From Nitrospira sp. (GTDB lineage: Bacteria; Nitrospirota; Nitrospiria; Nitrospirales; Nitrospiraceae), in assembly GCA_005116955.1 (NCBI GenBank), contig SWDI01000003.1:351945-415944 (forward strand): a stretch of DNA of 64,000 nucleotides, given 5' to 3'. Under the pieces are notes generated by a model. That model saw only the letters and a program-made list of their open reading frames with translations, did not search any database and had not been told where the DNA came from. Of the stretch, positions 33,745-41,134 are shown one piece after another. The translations under genes and the position numbers were made by a program. Position 1 is the first letter of the stretch; every line of letters starts with the position of its first letter.

Positions 33745-35925
33745 ATGATGTATGAAACGGTGACCGATATCGATCAGTTGCTGGATCGTCTGCAAGCCTA
33801 TCAGCCCGACGCTGATCTTGGCATGGTGCGAAAGGCGTATGCGTTTTCGGTGAAGGCGCATGAAGGACAAACGCGTCACTCCGGAGAACCCTATGTGAAG
33901 CACCCCGTCGCGGTGGCCGGCGTCTTGACCTCTCTGAAAACCGACGTGACGGCGATCGTGGCCGGGCTTCTGCACGATACGCTGGAAGATACGGTAGCCA
34001 CGGCCGATGAGCTACAGCGTGAATTCGGGAAGGAAGTGGTCCATCTCGTTGACGGCGTGACGAAGATCGGGAAAATTACGTTTCGCAGTTCAGAGGAAAA
34101 GCAGGCGGAAAACTTCCGCAAAATGGTGCTCTCGATGGCGGATGACATTCGCGTCGTGATCATCAAATTGGCCGATCGGCTCCACAATATGCGAACCCTT
34201 GAGCACCTTAAAGAAAGTAAGCGGCAGGAAATCGCACAGGAGACGTTGGAGATCTATGCGCCGTTGGCCAACCGTATCGGAATTGGGTGGATGAAGAACG
34301 AACTGGAAGATTTGTGTCTGAAGCACCTCAAGCCGGAGGCCTACGAAACCCTGCGTGTGTCCGTGGCGAAACGCGACGAAGACCGGCAGCAGTATATCCA
34401 AGAGGTACAAGCCCTTGTTGAGACGGCGCTGGCGGAGAATGGGTTGGCCGGAGCTGTGCACGGAAGGCCAAAACACCTCTACGGCATCTATCAAAAAATG
34501 AAGAAGCAATCGATTTCGTTCGGAGAGGTCTACGATCTCACCGCCTTGCGAATCATTACTGATACGAAGATGAATTGCTACGCGCTCCTGGGCGTCATTC
34601 ATTCGTTGTGGCGGCCGCTGCCTGGTCGCTTCAAAGATTACATCGCGATCCCCAAATCGAATCTCTATCAATCTCTCCATACGACCGTGGTCGGGCCGAA
34701 GGGCGAGCACGTAGAGTTTCAGATCCGCACGGAAGAAATGCATCGTGTCGCCGAGTACGGAATCGCAGCGCATTGGAAGTATAAAGAGCAGGGGCGTGTG
34801 CAGGATAAAGACAGCAAAGCTTTTGGATGGCTCAGACAGTTCATCGAATGGCAAACGGATCTGCCCGATAATCGTCAGTTTATGGATTCCGTGAAACTTG
34901 AGTTGTTTCACGACGTGGTCTATGTCTTTACCCCGAAGGGAATCGTCAAAGAGCTGCCGAAAGGGGCCACGCCGGTAGATTTTGCGTATGCGATTCACAC
35001 GGAAGTTGGTGATCATTGTGTTGGGGCCAAGGTCAATGGGAAGATCGTTCCCCTGAAGCATGAGGTGACGAGCGGCGACACCATCGAAATTCTGACCTCC
35101 TCCAACCAGACTCCGCACAGGGATTGGCTCAAGTTTGTACGGACCTCACGGGCCAAAACCAAGATTAAACATTGGATTAAGATAGAGGAACAGAAGCGGA
35201 GTTTGGAAATCGGGTGGCGTTTGCTCGAGGCAGAGATTCGTCGGCATGGGTTGCCCCCCTCGCAGGTCTTCAAGTCGGATGCGCTGCTCGATGTCGCCAA
35301 ACAGGAAGGCTACGCCACGGTTGACGAGTTGGCCGCAGCGGTGGGGTTCGGCCACGTTGCGACGGCTCAAGTCGTCGGACGGTTGGTGCCTCCGACATCG
35401 GCGGGAACGTCCATTCCACCCGACCCGGTTAGCGTTCCCAAAGTCGTCGGCACGAGAGGGGGAGAGCCGGGCGTCCAAGTCAAGGGTGGCCGCGATCTGT
35501 TGATGCAACTGTCGCGGTGCTGCAATCCCGTTCCAGGAGACAAGATCTTGGGATACATCACGCGTGGAAGGGGCCTCACGATCCATTCGGTTGATTGTCC
35601 TAACCTCGAAGCCTTGGACTATGATCGAGAGCGTCTGGTGATGGTGGAGTGGGATACGGCCACGTCGAGTCAACATGCGGTCAAAATCGCCGTCATTGCA
35701 GAGGATAGGACTGGAGTGCTGGCGAATGTGTCATCGGCGATCGCGGAATGTAATGCGAATATTAGCCGTGCCGAGATAATAACCAGAGAGGATCGGAAGG
35801 CCGAGTTGGATTTCGTGGTCGAGATTGCCGACACGAGTCATCTCAACCGAGTGCTCAAAGCCGTTGAACGTGTGGAGGGTGTCCTTACAGCTAAGCGGCT
35901 GAGATCTTGGCGCGAAAAACCATGA
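33745..35925 (+). CDS. spoT: Bifunctional (p)ppGpp synthetase/hydrolase (Rel/SpoT)
   Basis: A 726-residue stringent-response enzyme. The HD hydrolase site is intact ('GLLHDTLEDT', 'ADRLHNMRTL'). The synthetase region shows 'YDLTALRIITD' and 'GRFKDYIAIPKSN', where RFKD is the form seen in bifunctional enzymes. TGS ('VYVFTPKGIVKELPKGATPVDF'), a helical zinc-finger-like region with 'RCCNPVPGD' and a C-terminal ACT domain complete the full-length architecture. It is the only RSH in this window, and the sole copy in many Nitrospirota. It follows recJ with a 3-base gap. The start may be either of the two adjacent ATGs. Confidence 0.95.
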   Translation: MMYETVTDIDQLLDRLQAYQPDADLGMVRKAYAFSVKAHEGQTRHSGEPYVKHPVAVAGVLTSLKTDVTAIVAGLLHDTLEDTVATADELQREFGKEVVHLVDGVTKIGKITFRSSEEKQAENFRKMVLSMADDIRVVIIKLADRLHNMRTLEHLKESKRQEIAQETLEIYAPLANRIGIGWMKNELEDLCLKHLKPEAYETLRVSVAKRDEDRQQYIQEVQALVETALAENGLAGAVHGRPKHLYGIYQKMKKQSISFGEVYDLTALRIITDTKMNCYALLGVIHSLWRPLPGRFKDYIAIPKSNLYQSLHTTVVGPKGEHVEFQIRTEEMHRVAEYGIAAHWKYKEQGRVQDKDSKAFGWLRQFIEWQTDLPDNRQFMDSVKLELFHDVVYVFTPKGIVKELPKGATPVDFAYAIHTEVGDHCVGAKVNGKIVPLKHEVTSGDTIEILTSSNQTPHRDWLKFVRTSRAKTKIKHWIKIEEQKRSLEIGWRLLEAEIRRHGLPPSQVFKSDALLDVAKQEGYATVDELAAAVGFGHVATAQVVGRLVPPTSAGTSIPPDPVSVPKVVGTRGGEPGVQVKGGRDLLMQLSRCCNPVPGDKILGYITRGRGLTIHSVDCPNLEALDYDRERLVMVEWDTATSSQHAVKIAVIAEDRTGVLANVSSAIAECNANISRAEIITREDRKAELDFVVEIADTSHLNRVLKAVERVEGVLTAKRLRSWREKP

Positions 35926-35949
35926 TCGATGGTGTTGTGGAGGCAGGTA

Positions 35950-36426
35950 TCAAGGCTGGCCGAACTGCAGTTTCGTTCCTTTCTCAATCTTGTACCCGTC
36001 AACTGTCCCACCCGTAATTTCAAGCACGTACATCGCGTCGTCCCCGTTTGGGCGGTATTGAGGGCAGGACTCGTCGGTCTTCGTGCAGATCGGAACACTG
36101 CGCTCAATATGAGTCACTCGCTTTTTCGCATCAATCCAAATGAGATCCAGTGAAATTTTTGTGTTCTTCATCCAGAAGGACCAGGCTTGAGGTTCGCTGA
36201 AGAAGAAGAGCATCCCATGGTCTTTCTTGAGATGATCCCGGTACATGAGTCCGACGGAGCGTTTGAGCGGTGTGTCGGCGATTTCGGCCTTGATGGTAGT
36301 GCCGGAAGGAGTGTGAATCGATACGAGTTCACCTCCGGCGGCTCTGGCCACCCGCATATCACCAGCTAGTAATCCGCCTGTAATCACGGCAGAGAAAGCA
36401 AGCCATGTCGAGAATCTCCAGCACAT
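35950..36426 (-). CDS. Exported DUF192-family protein
   Basis: A 158-residue protein with signal peptide ('MCWRFSTWLAFSAVITGGLLAG...') and DUF192 core: 'IKAEIADTPLKRSVGLMYRDHL', 'GMLFFFSEPQAWSFWMKNTKI' and 'LDLIWIDAKKRVTHIERSVP'. The fold is a small beta-barrel found in extracytoplasmic proteins; function not established. The stop is 25 bases from the Rel stop, converging. I take the ATG at 36426, though the ribosome binding site is poor and the frame is open further upstream. Confidence 0.82.
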   Translation of the reverse strand: MCWRFSTWLAFSAVITGGLLAGDMRVARAAGGELVSIHTPSGTTIKAEIADTPLKRSVGLMYRDHLKKDHGMLFFFSEPQAWSFWMKNTKISLDLIWIDAKKRVTHIERSVPICTKTDESCPQYRPNGDDAMYVLEITGGTVDGYKIEKGTKLQFGQP

Positions 36427-36568
36427 CAGCGTATCGTAATGATCGATTCTCTCGCAGTCAAGAAGGCTATTTGCTTGCAGTGTTGGCGAGAGGGCATGTG
36501 GTTTTCCTAATCTTGCAATCTTCTCGCCGCTTGTGCCATCCTCGCCTCGGGTTGACTGAGAGGAAACC

Positions 36569-36754
36569 ATGCAAGAAAAGCGTCGAGTGCTCTATAAAAA
36601 AGGCGTGTTTGTCTGTCCTACCTGCCGTCAGTCTTATGTGCAGGAAAAGTGGATCGAGGAGTGGCGGATTCGTTGCCATCGTTGTACCTACCGTGGAACG
36701 TTGACGGAAGTGTCGGTTGAAGAGCATATGGAGGAAGAGACTATTCGACGCTAG
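36569..36754 (+). CDS. Small zinc-ribbon-like protein
   Basis: A 61-residue protein with two CxxC pairs, CPTC near residues 18-21 and CHRC near 38-41, typical of a small zinc ribbon, with basic and acidic flanks. No family name recognised. AGAGGAAACC before the ATG is a good ribosome binding site. It lies directly upstream of the flavodoxin gene, 33 bases away, but operon membership is uncertain. Confidence 0.65.
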   Translation: MQEKRRVLYKKGVFVCPTCRQSYVQEKWIEEWRIRCHRCTYRGTLTEVSVEEHMEEETIRR

Positions 36755-36787
36755 CCGGCCTCATGTTTCCATCCTGACCGTAACGCT

Positions 36788-37429
36788 GTGTCATCACACC
36801 GAACATTCATCTCTCCGTTGATTCAACTAGGGCATGGCTTGGCCCTTGCCCTAACGGTCATCTTTGTTTGCACCGGCTGTACATCTTGGTCTTGGGCGAA
36901 CGAGGCCTCGCCATCGGTGAAGATCCTCGTCACCTACCATTCTCTTTCAGGAAATACCGAACGTATGGCGGAAGCGGTGGTGACCGGAGCACAATCGGTC
37001 TCTGGGGCGCAGGTTCTGTTGAAACGTGTTGGGCAAGTGACTGCGGAAGATCTGTTTTCTGCAGATGCGGTGGTGGTTGGATCTCCTGTCTATTGGTCGA
37101 ACATGTCAGGAGAGGTGAAGACCTTCTTCGATAACTGGCAGTTCAAGTTCGGCGTCTTCCCTGACTTCAAGATGAAAAACAAGATTGGGGCGGCTTTCGC
37201 CACGGGAGGGCAAATCTCGAGCGGGAAAGAGGTGACGCTGTTGACCATTCTTGCCGCGATGCTGGGCAATCAAATGATTGTGGTGTCCGGCGGCGGCGCG
37301 TTTGGGGCTTCGGCGACGACAGAAGGGACTAGTCCGGGGATCGATGATCAAGAGCTCGCTGATGCCAGAGCGTTAGGCAGGCGCGTAGCTGAAGTCACGA
37401 AGCTGATCAGAGGCGGATCTTCGCGTTGA
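36788..37429 (+). CDS. Exported flavodoxin-fold protein (WrbA-like)
   Basis: A 213-residue protein in which a flavodoxin core follows a signal-like N-terminus (LALALTVIFVCTGCTSWSW). The FMN-binding start is 'ILVTYHSLSGNTERMAEAV', followed by 'ADAVVVGSPVYWSNMSGEVK' and 'AAFATGGQISSGKE', matching NAD(P)H:quinone oxidoreductase/flavodoxin-type folds. An exported flavodoxin is unusual, since FMN loading must occur before or after transport. The start is a GTG at 36788; the ATG downstream would remove the signal peptide, so if the start is later the protein would be cytoplasmic. Confidence 0.72.
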   Translation: MSSHRTFISPLIQLGHGLALALTVIFVCTGCTSWSWANEASPSVKILVTYHSLSGNTERMAEAVVTGAQSVSGAQVLLKRVGQVTAEDLFSADAVVVGSPVYWSNMSGEVKTFFDNWQFKFGVFPDFKMKNKIGAAFATGGQISSGKEVTLLTILAAMLGNQMIVVSGGGAFGASATTEGTSPGIDDQELADARALGRRVAEVTKLIRGGSSR

Positions 37430-37448
37430 ATTATGTTGAGGAGCGTCT

Positions 37449-37646
37449 CTACCGGTCCACTGTGCTAGTCGAGGCTCCCTGGACAGCAATCTCGACAAAC
37501 TCATGGATGTTTTTCGCGCAGCGGCCGCAGCAGCCGTTCTGCTTGAGGCCGAACTTCGACTTGAGCTGACAGGGCATCACACAGCCTGATCGTCCAGCCT
37601 CCCGGACATCTGATTCGGTAATGCCATTGCACAGGCACACGTACAT
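37449..37646 (-). CDS. Bacterioferritin-associated-ferredoxin-like [2Fe-2S] protein
   Basis: A 65-residue protein of the BFD/NifU-middle type: 'MYVCLCNGITESDVREA', then 'GCCGRCAKNIHEFV'. The four cysteines (C-x-C and C-x2-C, in CLC and GCCGRC) are in the BFD order. Such proteins reduce the iron in bacterioferritin or take part in Fe-S chemistry. It converges with the flavodoxin gene upstream and has its own strand, with no bfr nearby. Confidence 0.82.
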   Translation of the reverse strand: MYVCLCNGITESDVREAGRSGCVMPCQLKSKFGLKQNGCCGRCAKNIHEFVEIAVQGASTSTVDR

Positions 37647-37666
37647 GCTATCCTCAATCGACGATT

Positions 37667-38116
37667 ATGAGAAGCATTCTCAGTATGTCACGGGATGGGC
37701 ATGTTGTCAAGCTACGAAAAGGCGCGAAGGCGACCTTGCAAGGGGGCACAACTTCCGACTATTTTCCTATCACCGTCCACCATTGTTGTGATGGAGACAC
37801 GTGTACCGTGACGCTCAATGATCCGTTCTTGCCGCCGGTGCTGGGGGATCATATTCCGGTGCGGCTCGCAGGGATTGATACGCCGGAACTGAAAGGCGAC
37901 TGCGCCGCCGAGCGGGCGCTCGCGATTCAAGCTCGTGATTTTCTCGTGGCGCGGCTCGCAACCGCAGTGCGTGTCGATCTCCACTCCCCTGCACGGGATA
38001 AATACTTCCGCCTCAACGGTCGCCTCCTCGCCGACGACCGAGACCCCTCCCAAGGCCTCATCACTGCCAACCTAGCGCGCCCCTATGACGGCGGCAAGAA
38101 ACTGCCGTTCTGTTAA
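37667..38116 (+). CDS. Staphylococcal-nuclease-fold (thermonuclease-like) protein
   Basis: A 149-residue protein with an SNc-type core: 'CCDGDTCTVTL', 'IPVRLAGIDTPELKGD' (the conserved R-L-x-G-I-D-T-P-E), and 'DKYFRLNGRLLAD' with a missing or altered 'GR' loop. The Asp of 'DGDT' and of 'GIDTPE' are the calcium/active-site residues. It likely acts as a nuclease or nucleic-acid binder. There is no clear signal peptide. It is the last gene before the cassette-like region; its 3' end does not carry the GCCTAR box. Confidence 0.75.
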   Translation: MRSILSMSRDGHVVKLRKGAKATLQGGTTSDYFPITVHHCCDGDTCTVTLNDPFLPPVLGDHIPVRLAGIDTPELKGDCAAERALAIQARDFLVARLATAVRVDLHSPARDKYFRLNGRLLADDRDPSQGLITANLARPYDGGKKLPFC

Positions 38117-38146
38117 GTGGGGCGCCTTACATATACCCGACGACCG

Positions 38147-38218
38147 GCAGGTCTCGACCCAAAGCAGAAGTCCACGACCGACCGCTACCAGAGGGGGTCT
38201 TACGCTGATCCGCATAAG
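38147..38218. repeat. Cassette-region repeat, copy a (second half only)
   Basis: About 72 bases (GCAGGTCTCGACCCAAAGCA...GATCCGCATAAG) that are roughly 80% like the stretch at 39316-39387. It lies between the nuclease gene and the first cassette-like gene, in the same orientation as the other copy. Confidence 0.6.
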
Positions 38219-38344
38219 ACTCCGTGATAACTGGTCTAGCTGTCGCAATTCATTGGACAAGCGTCCAGCACGGCGTATTATTCCCTAATAATAGTGGCGT
38301 CTTATACAGACAGAAAATGGCAGATCCGGTTCTTATGCGGATCG

Positions 38345-38362
38345 GCCTAAGCATAGTTAGGT
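38345..38362 (+). other. attC-like core boundary, first
   Basis: GCCTAAGCATAGTTAGGT: an RYYYAA-type box and a GTTRRRY box (GTTAGGT) almost touching, six bases before the first small gene. The same 15-base core recurs at 38692 and 39508. In integron arrays GTTRRRY is the recombination point (G/TT) at a cassette border. Confidence 0.5.
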
Positions 38363-38367
38363 GGCAC

Positions 38368-38697
38368 ATGAAGATTGTCGACGAACTGATCGAAACATAT
38401 CTAGCGACGCAACTTGATGCGACGACTGTCCGTTCGTGGTACCAGAGATGTCAACCGTCCGAGGAGCTTCTGTCCGCTGTCGCGGAGAGAATCGGCTCTG
38501 CGTTTCTCGCTCGCCGTCTAGATTTTGAGGCTGCCAGCGGCCTACTTAATCAACTCATGCCGCTTGTTGGCTTTGAGACTGCGCCACGACGTTTCTGGGA
38601 GTTCTACGTGGCGTTTGAGAATGCTGAGTGCTCAGGCAATTCTGACCGTTGTGCACGGCAGGCCGTAAAGGCACTAACAAGCAGCGGTTCGGCCTAA
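38368..38697 (+). CDS. Cassette gene A, hypothetical helical protein
   Basis: A 109-residue helical protein (MKIVDELIETYLATQL...), no family recognised; its C-terminal part 'FWEFYVAFENAECSGNSDRC' contains two cysteines. The start is the ATG at 38368, six bases past the core GTTAGGT. Its stop TAA is part of the GCCTAA box at the end, exactly as in integron cassettes, where the gene ends inside attC. It has the position and design of a cassette gene, which usually lack their own promoter. Confidence 0.55.
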   Translation: MKIVDELIETYLATQLDATTVRSWYQRCQPSEELLSAVAERIGSAFLARRLDFEAASGLLNQLMPLVGFETAPRRFWEFYVAFENAECSGNSDRCARQAVKALTSSGSA

Positions 38698-38709
38698 ACA
38701 TTGTTAGGC
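38692..38709 (+). other. attC-like core boundary, second
   Basis: GCCTAAACATTGTTAGGC, a perfect 7-base inverted repeat of GCCTAAC-type and GTTAGGC with only a few bases between. It is far shorter than a complete attC (57-140), so the central hairpin may have been deleted. It contains the stop codon of gene A and precedes gene B by seven bases. Confidence 0.55.
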
Positions 38710-38715
38710 GGCGAC

Positions 38716-39192
38716 ATGGAAGCCTTCAAGCTCCAGAAGCGAATCTGGCGCGACAGCGACTTCGCCGATATGGGCTGGCATGATGCAACGCTCTGGTCTA
38801 TCACTGCTGACCCGGAGCGGTTCGAGTTCCTCGCCGACCTGGATTACATCCTCAAGTGGGTTGAGCCGGCTGGGGGCGAAACGTACTTCCGATTCTGGGT
38901 GGCACCCGTCACCATGGTCTTCCACAATGCGCACACTGTGAGGGTCAACACCGACAGTGCCCAAGGTGTCCTCGAAATCGCAGATTTTGTTCGTGAGTCT
39001 GCAGGCTTGACTTCAAACCAACAGATGGCCCAGTACACCTACAGGTTCGACTGCCAGGAAGGCACGATCTCACTGGTCGCCACGGGGTTCTCACTCTTCG
39101 TCCGCAGGATGCCGATCCTCACGAGCTCACAGCGCCTTGAGCTGGCCGAGCGAGGAGGAATCAGCTTCGAACGCGATTCAGCCGCCGCCTAA
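38716..39192 (+). CDS. Cassette gene B, hypothetical protein
   Basis: A 158-residue protein that starts 'MEAFKLQKRIWRDSDFADMGWHDATLWSI' and has a central hydrophobic beta region ('FRFWVAPVTMVFHNAHTVRV'). Family not recognised; similar short alpha/beta proteins are common in gene cassettes. It starts seven bases past GTTAGGC and its stop (TAA) is inside GCCTAAC at 39187-39193. This is the most convincing cassette of the three, because a complete attC-like site follows it. Confidence 0.6.
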   Translation: MEAFKLQKRIWRDSDFADMGWHDATLWSITADPERFEFLADLDYILKWVEPAGGETYFRFWVAPVTMVFHNAHTVRVNTDSAQGVLEIADFVRESAGLTSNQQMAQYTYRFDCQEGTISLVATGFSLFVRRMPILTSSQRLELAERGGISFERDSAAA

Positions 39193-39249
39193 CAAGCGGC
39201 GGGCCTTCGTCGCCACGCTTCTTATTGCAAGTAATGGCGACCGTTAATG
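39187..39249 (+). other. attC-like recombination site, after cassette B
   Basis: Begins with GCCTAAC, continues AAGCGGCGGGCC, and contains an inner stem GTCGCCA / TGGCGAC around a 19-base loop, then CCGTTAATGC. The G/TT point would lie in CGTTAA; the TTAATGC that follows belongs to the next cassette. Length ~60 bases suits attC. Confidence 0.5.
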
Positions 39250-39251
39250 CG

Positions 39252-39387
39252 ACAGGGCCGAGGACCGCTTTATGGCGGTGCCATCTCAGCGCCGAACTTC
39301 CGCTCATGGCCGATGGCAGTCCTCGACCCAAAGTGGAAGTACATGACCGACCGCTATCGGAGGGGAGCTCACGCCGATCCACATAAG
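39252..39387 (+). repeat. Gene-less cassette repeat, copy b (both halves)
   Basis: First half (ACAGGGCCGAGGACCGCTTTA...GGCCGATG, 39252-39315) is like 40241-40306; second half (GCAGTCCTCGACCCAAAGTG..., 39316-39387) is like 38147-38218. The element begins right after an attC-like site, so it behaves as a small gene-less cassette. No protein-coding evidence. The rest of the gap to 39507 holds no recognisable feature. Confidence 0.6.
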
Positions 39388-39507
39388 AAGACGATCTCAT
39401 CGCTGTAGTAGTGGAGCGGAACGGCAATGGGTTAGGGCTGACGATCGGTGCGTGCTCGCCGGTTTAGGCAGAAGTGGACAATCTGCCGTAGCGGGATTAT
39501 ACAGTCT

Positions 39508-39525
39508 GTCTAAACATTGTTAGGC
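39508..39525 (+). other. attC-like core boundary, third
   Basis: GTCTAAACATTGTTAGGC, sharing 15 of 16 inner bases with the one at 38692. It ends the gene-less cassette and stands 13 bases before gene C, whose leader also holds GTTTAGGC. Confidence 0.5.
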
Positions 39526-39538
39526 CTCGAGTTTAGGC

Positions 39539-40183
39539 ATGAGTAGACCGCACCCATATGTCATGTTCTTCGGCGATGCGGTCGACGCTGACAGCCAAAT
39601 CGCATTTCTTCGTGAATCCATGGATAGCCTTGAGAGGTTGTTATTTGAAGCGGCAAGGCGCCTACCTGGGGATCATCCGCCCTTGAATGACGCAGTCGCA
39701 GCCCTAGCAGCCGACCGCGAGACCCTCTACGGAGAAATTCTGCCAGAGGTCGTGCATGAGTCCCATGCGATTTCATGCATGGTCTTTCTTGAACGGGTGT
39801 GCAGAGATTTCGTGAAGGAGCTCGCCTTCGCGCTCCCGAGCAAACTGACCCTCAATGATCTTTCTGGCACCGTCCTTGAGCGCTTCCGAACATACTGTGA
39901 AAAGCTAGCTGCACTCGAATTCAACCTCTCCCCTGACGAATGGCAAACTGTTCAAGGCCTGCTTGCGATTCGAAACGCGTTAGTTCACACGAGCGGTCTC
40001 ATTGAGAATTCCCGAGATAAGAGAACTATCGAAGTCTTTATACAGCGCCACAGAACTCCTGAAGTAGTAGACGGCCGGCTTCGTCTATCAAGGGCGACAT
40101 CGGAACTCTATATCGACACTCTTGCGAGATTTACCGAGGCGATTTTCAATGCAGCGCTTGATCGCTTTCCTCGCGAGGCCTAG
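39539..40183 (+). CDS. Cassette gene C, HEPN-like protein
   Basis: A 214-residue, mainly helical protein. A candidate HEPN motif is 'IRNALVHTSG' near residues 142-151: R-N-A-L-V-H fits the R-x4-6-H RNase signature with the typical polar N after R. Helices before it ('HAISCMVFLERVCRDFVKELAFAL') are in keeping with a HEPN-type bundle. Function: possible RNase or structural HEPN; unproven. The stop TAG lies inside GCCTAGC, the first box of the attC-like site at 40178. The gene stands alone in its cassette, with no antitoxin. Confidence 0.6.
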   Translation: MSRPHPYVMFFGDAVDADSQIAFLRESMDSLERLLFEAARRLPGDHPPLNDAVAALAADRETLYGEILPEVVHESHAISCMVFLERVCRDFVKELAFALPSKLTLNDLSGTVLERFRTYCEKLAALEFNLSPDEWQTVQGLLAIRNALVHTSGLIENSRDKRTIEVFIQRHRTPEVVDGRLRLSRATSELYIDTLARFTEAIFNAALDRFPREA

Positions 40184-40239
40184 CCAGCCGTTGGAGCGGA
40201 CGTCTCCGCGCTCCGGCGCCGCTCACCGCACGTTATAGC
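40178..40239 (+). other. attC-like recombination site, after cassette C
   Basis: Best example in the array: GCCTAGC, then GTTGGAGCGG on the left and CCGCTCACCGCAC on the right as imperfect arms (pairing GGAGCGG with CCGCTCACC), a GC-rich centre, and CGTTATAGC at the end. In circular form the last six bases would be the cassette's own start, TTAGGC, which restores GTTAGGC opposite GCCTAGC. Size 62 bases. Confidence 0.6.
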
Positions 40240-40240
40240 T

Positions 40241-40306
40241 ACAGGGCTAAGGACTGCTTTTCGGCGGTGCGACTCTCGCCGCCGAACTTCCGCTCCTGGC
40301 CGGATG
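40241..40306 (+). repeat. Gene-less cassette repeat, copy c (first half only)
   Basis: ACAGGGCTAAGGACTGCTTTTCG... to CCGGATG, about 80% like 39252-39315. It follows immediately after the attC-like site. The remaining gap to 40512 contains nothing I recognise. Confidence 0.55.
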
Positions 40307-40512
40307 CCGACGGTCGCAGAATAGCCATTTACCGTCCGTTGTGGGGAAATCGAATTGCCAATCTCACCGGGCTCAAATTTCAAGAGCTGAAGGATAGGCA
40401 ATCCTTAAGGTTTTCTGGAGAGTCGGACGTTCTGTGTAATAACCGGTCGGTCATTGCACACCCTTTGGTATGCTCTTCAGCGTAGTGAGCTTGGTGCTTG
40501 GCAGCAACGGCG

Positions 40513-40857
40513 CTAAGGCTTCGAAGAAAGGGTCAGGGCCACTGGGTAAGGTGTTGTGTGCAGAGCCCTGCGAATCTGTCCGCCGACCAGAGTCATGAAA
40601 AACCCACCCACCATCAAGATCATGACCTCCAGTATCCAAAAGCGCTCTTGTGTGGCGAGCTCCAGACAGACGGCGATGAAGTACACGACAAACGGCGAGA
40701 AAATCACGCTCATATTCGAGAAACCTAAGAAGAGCGTCGCAGCGATGCTCAATCCCACAAGCAGCCCCGTCCCGATATCAAAATAGATGATCGGTGCGAC
40801 AACGAACGCCAACCCAGCCACGAGCCAAGCAATGGCTTTCCCCGTAAAGGCCCGCAT
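40513..40857 (-). CDS. Small integral membrane protein
   Basis: A 114-residue protein with about four hydrophobic segments: 'AIAWLVAGLAFVVAPIIYF', 'TGLLVGLSIAATLFLGF', 'IFSPFVVYFIAVCLEL', and 'ILEVMILMVGGFFMTLV'. No family is recognised. It is on the minus strand, unlike the cassette genes, so it marks the right edge of the cassette region. An in-frame ATG at 40857 is used. Confidence 0.6.
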   Translation of the reverse strand: MRAFTGKAIAWLVAGLAFVVAPIIYFDIGTGLLVGLSIAATLFLGFSNMSVIFSPFVVYFIAVCLELATQERFWILEVMILMVGGFFMTLVGGQIRRALHTTPYPVALTLSSKP

Positions 40858-40868
40858 ACAGCTGTTTC

Positions 40869-41021
40869 CTATCGAAGGAAGTGGGAAGTTGTACCCGCGT
40901 CGTCTCGTTCCGGTTCCAGCAACGGGATAAGTTCAACATCGTGTTCGGCGCGAGAGATGTCCACCGGGCGCTTGCCCGTGGGCGTCGTCGCCGTTTTGTC
41001 CGCGCCGTGCTTGAGCAACAT
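40869..41021 (-). pseudogene. Ankyrin-repeat remnant
   Basis: A 50-codon frame starting ATG reads MLLKHGADKTATTPTGKRPV, then DISRAEHDVELIPLLEPERD and a short tail. It is the last ankyrin repeat of a longer protein: 'LLKHGADxxxxxxxGKxPxDIA'. The frame continues only ~20 codons upstream before a stop and lacks earlier repeats, so this is a truncated remnant rather than a full gene. Confidence 0.55.
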
Positions 41022-41134
41022 GCCGGAGCTGGACGAGTGCGCATGCCAACCTCCTGGGTTGCCAAGAGAATCTGGCCGCCGATTCTACCTCAATTCCAAA
41101 TCAACTGCGGAATCCGGGATGAGTGGAGAGAAAC

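Noticed and set aside
38117..40512. Search for a tyrosine integrase or attI site near the cassette array
   Set aside because: No integrase-like protein is readable on either strand nearby; so a complete integron is not claimed.
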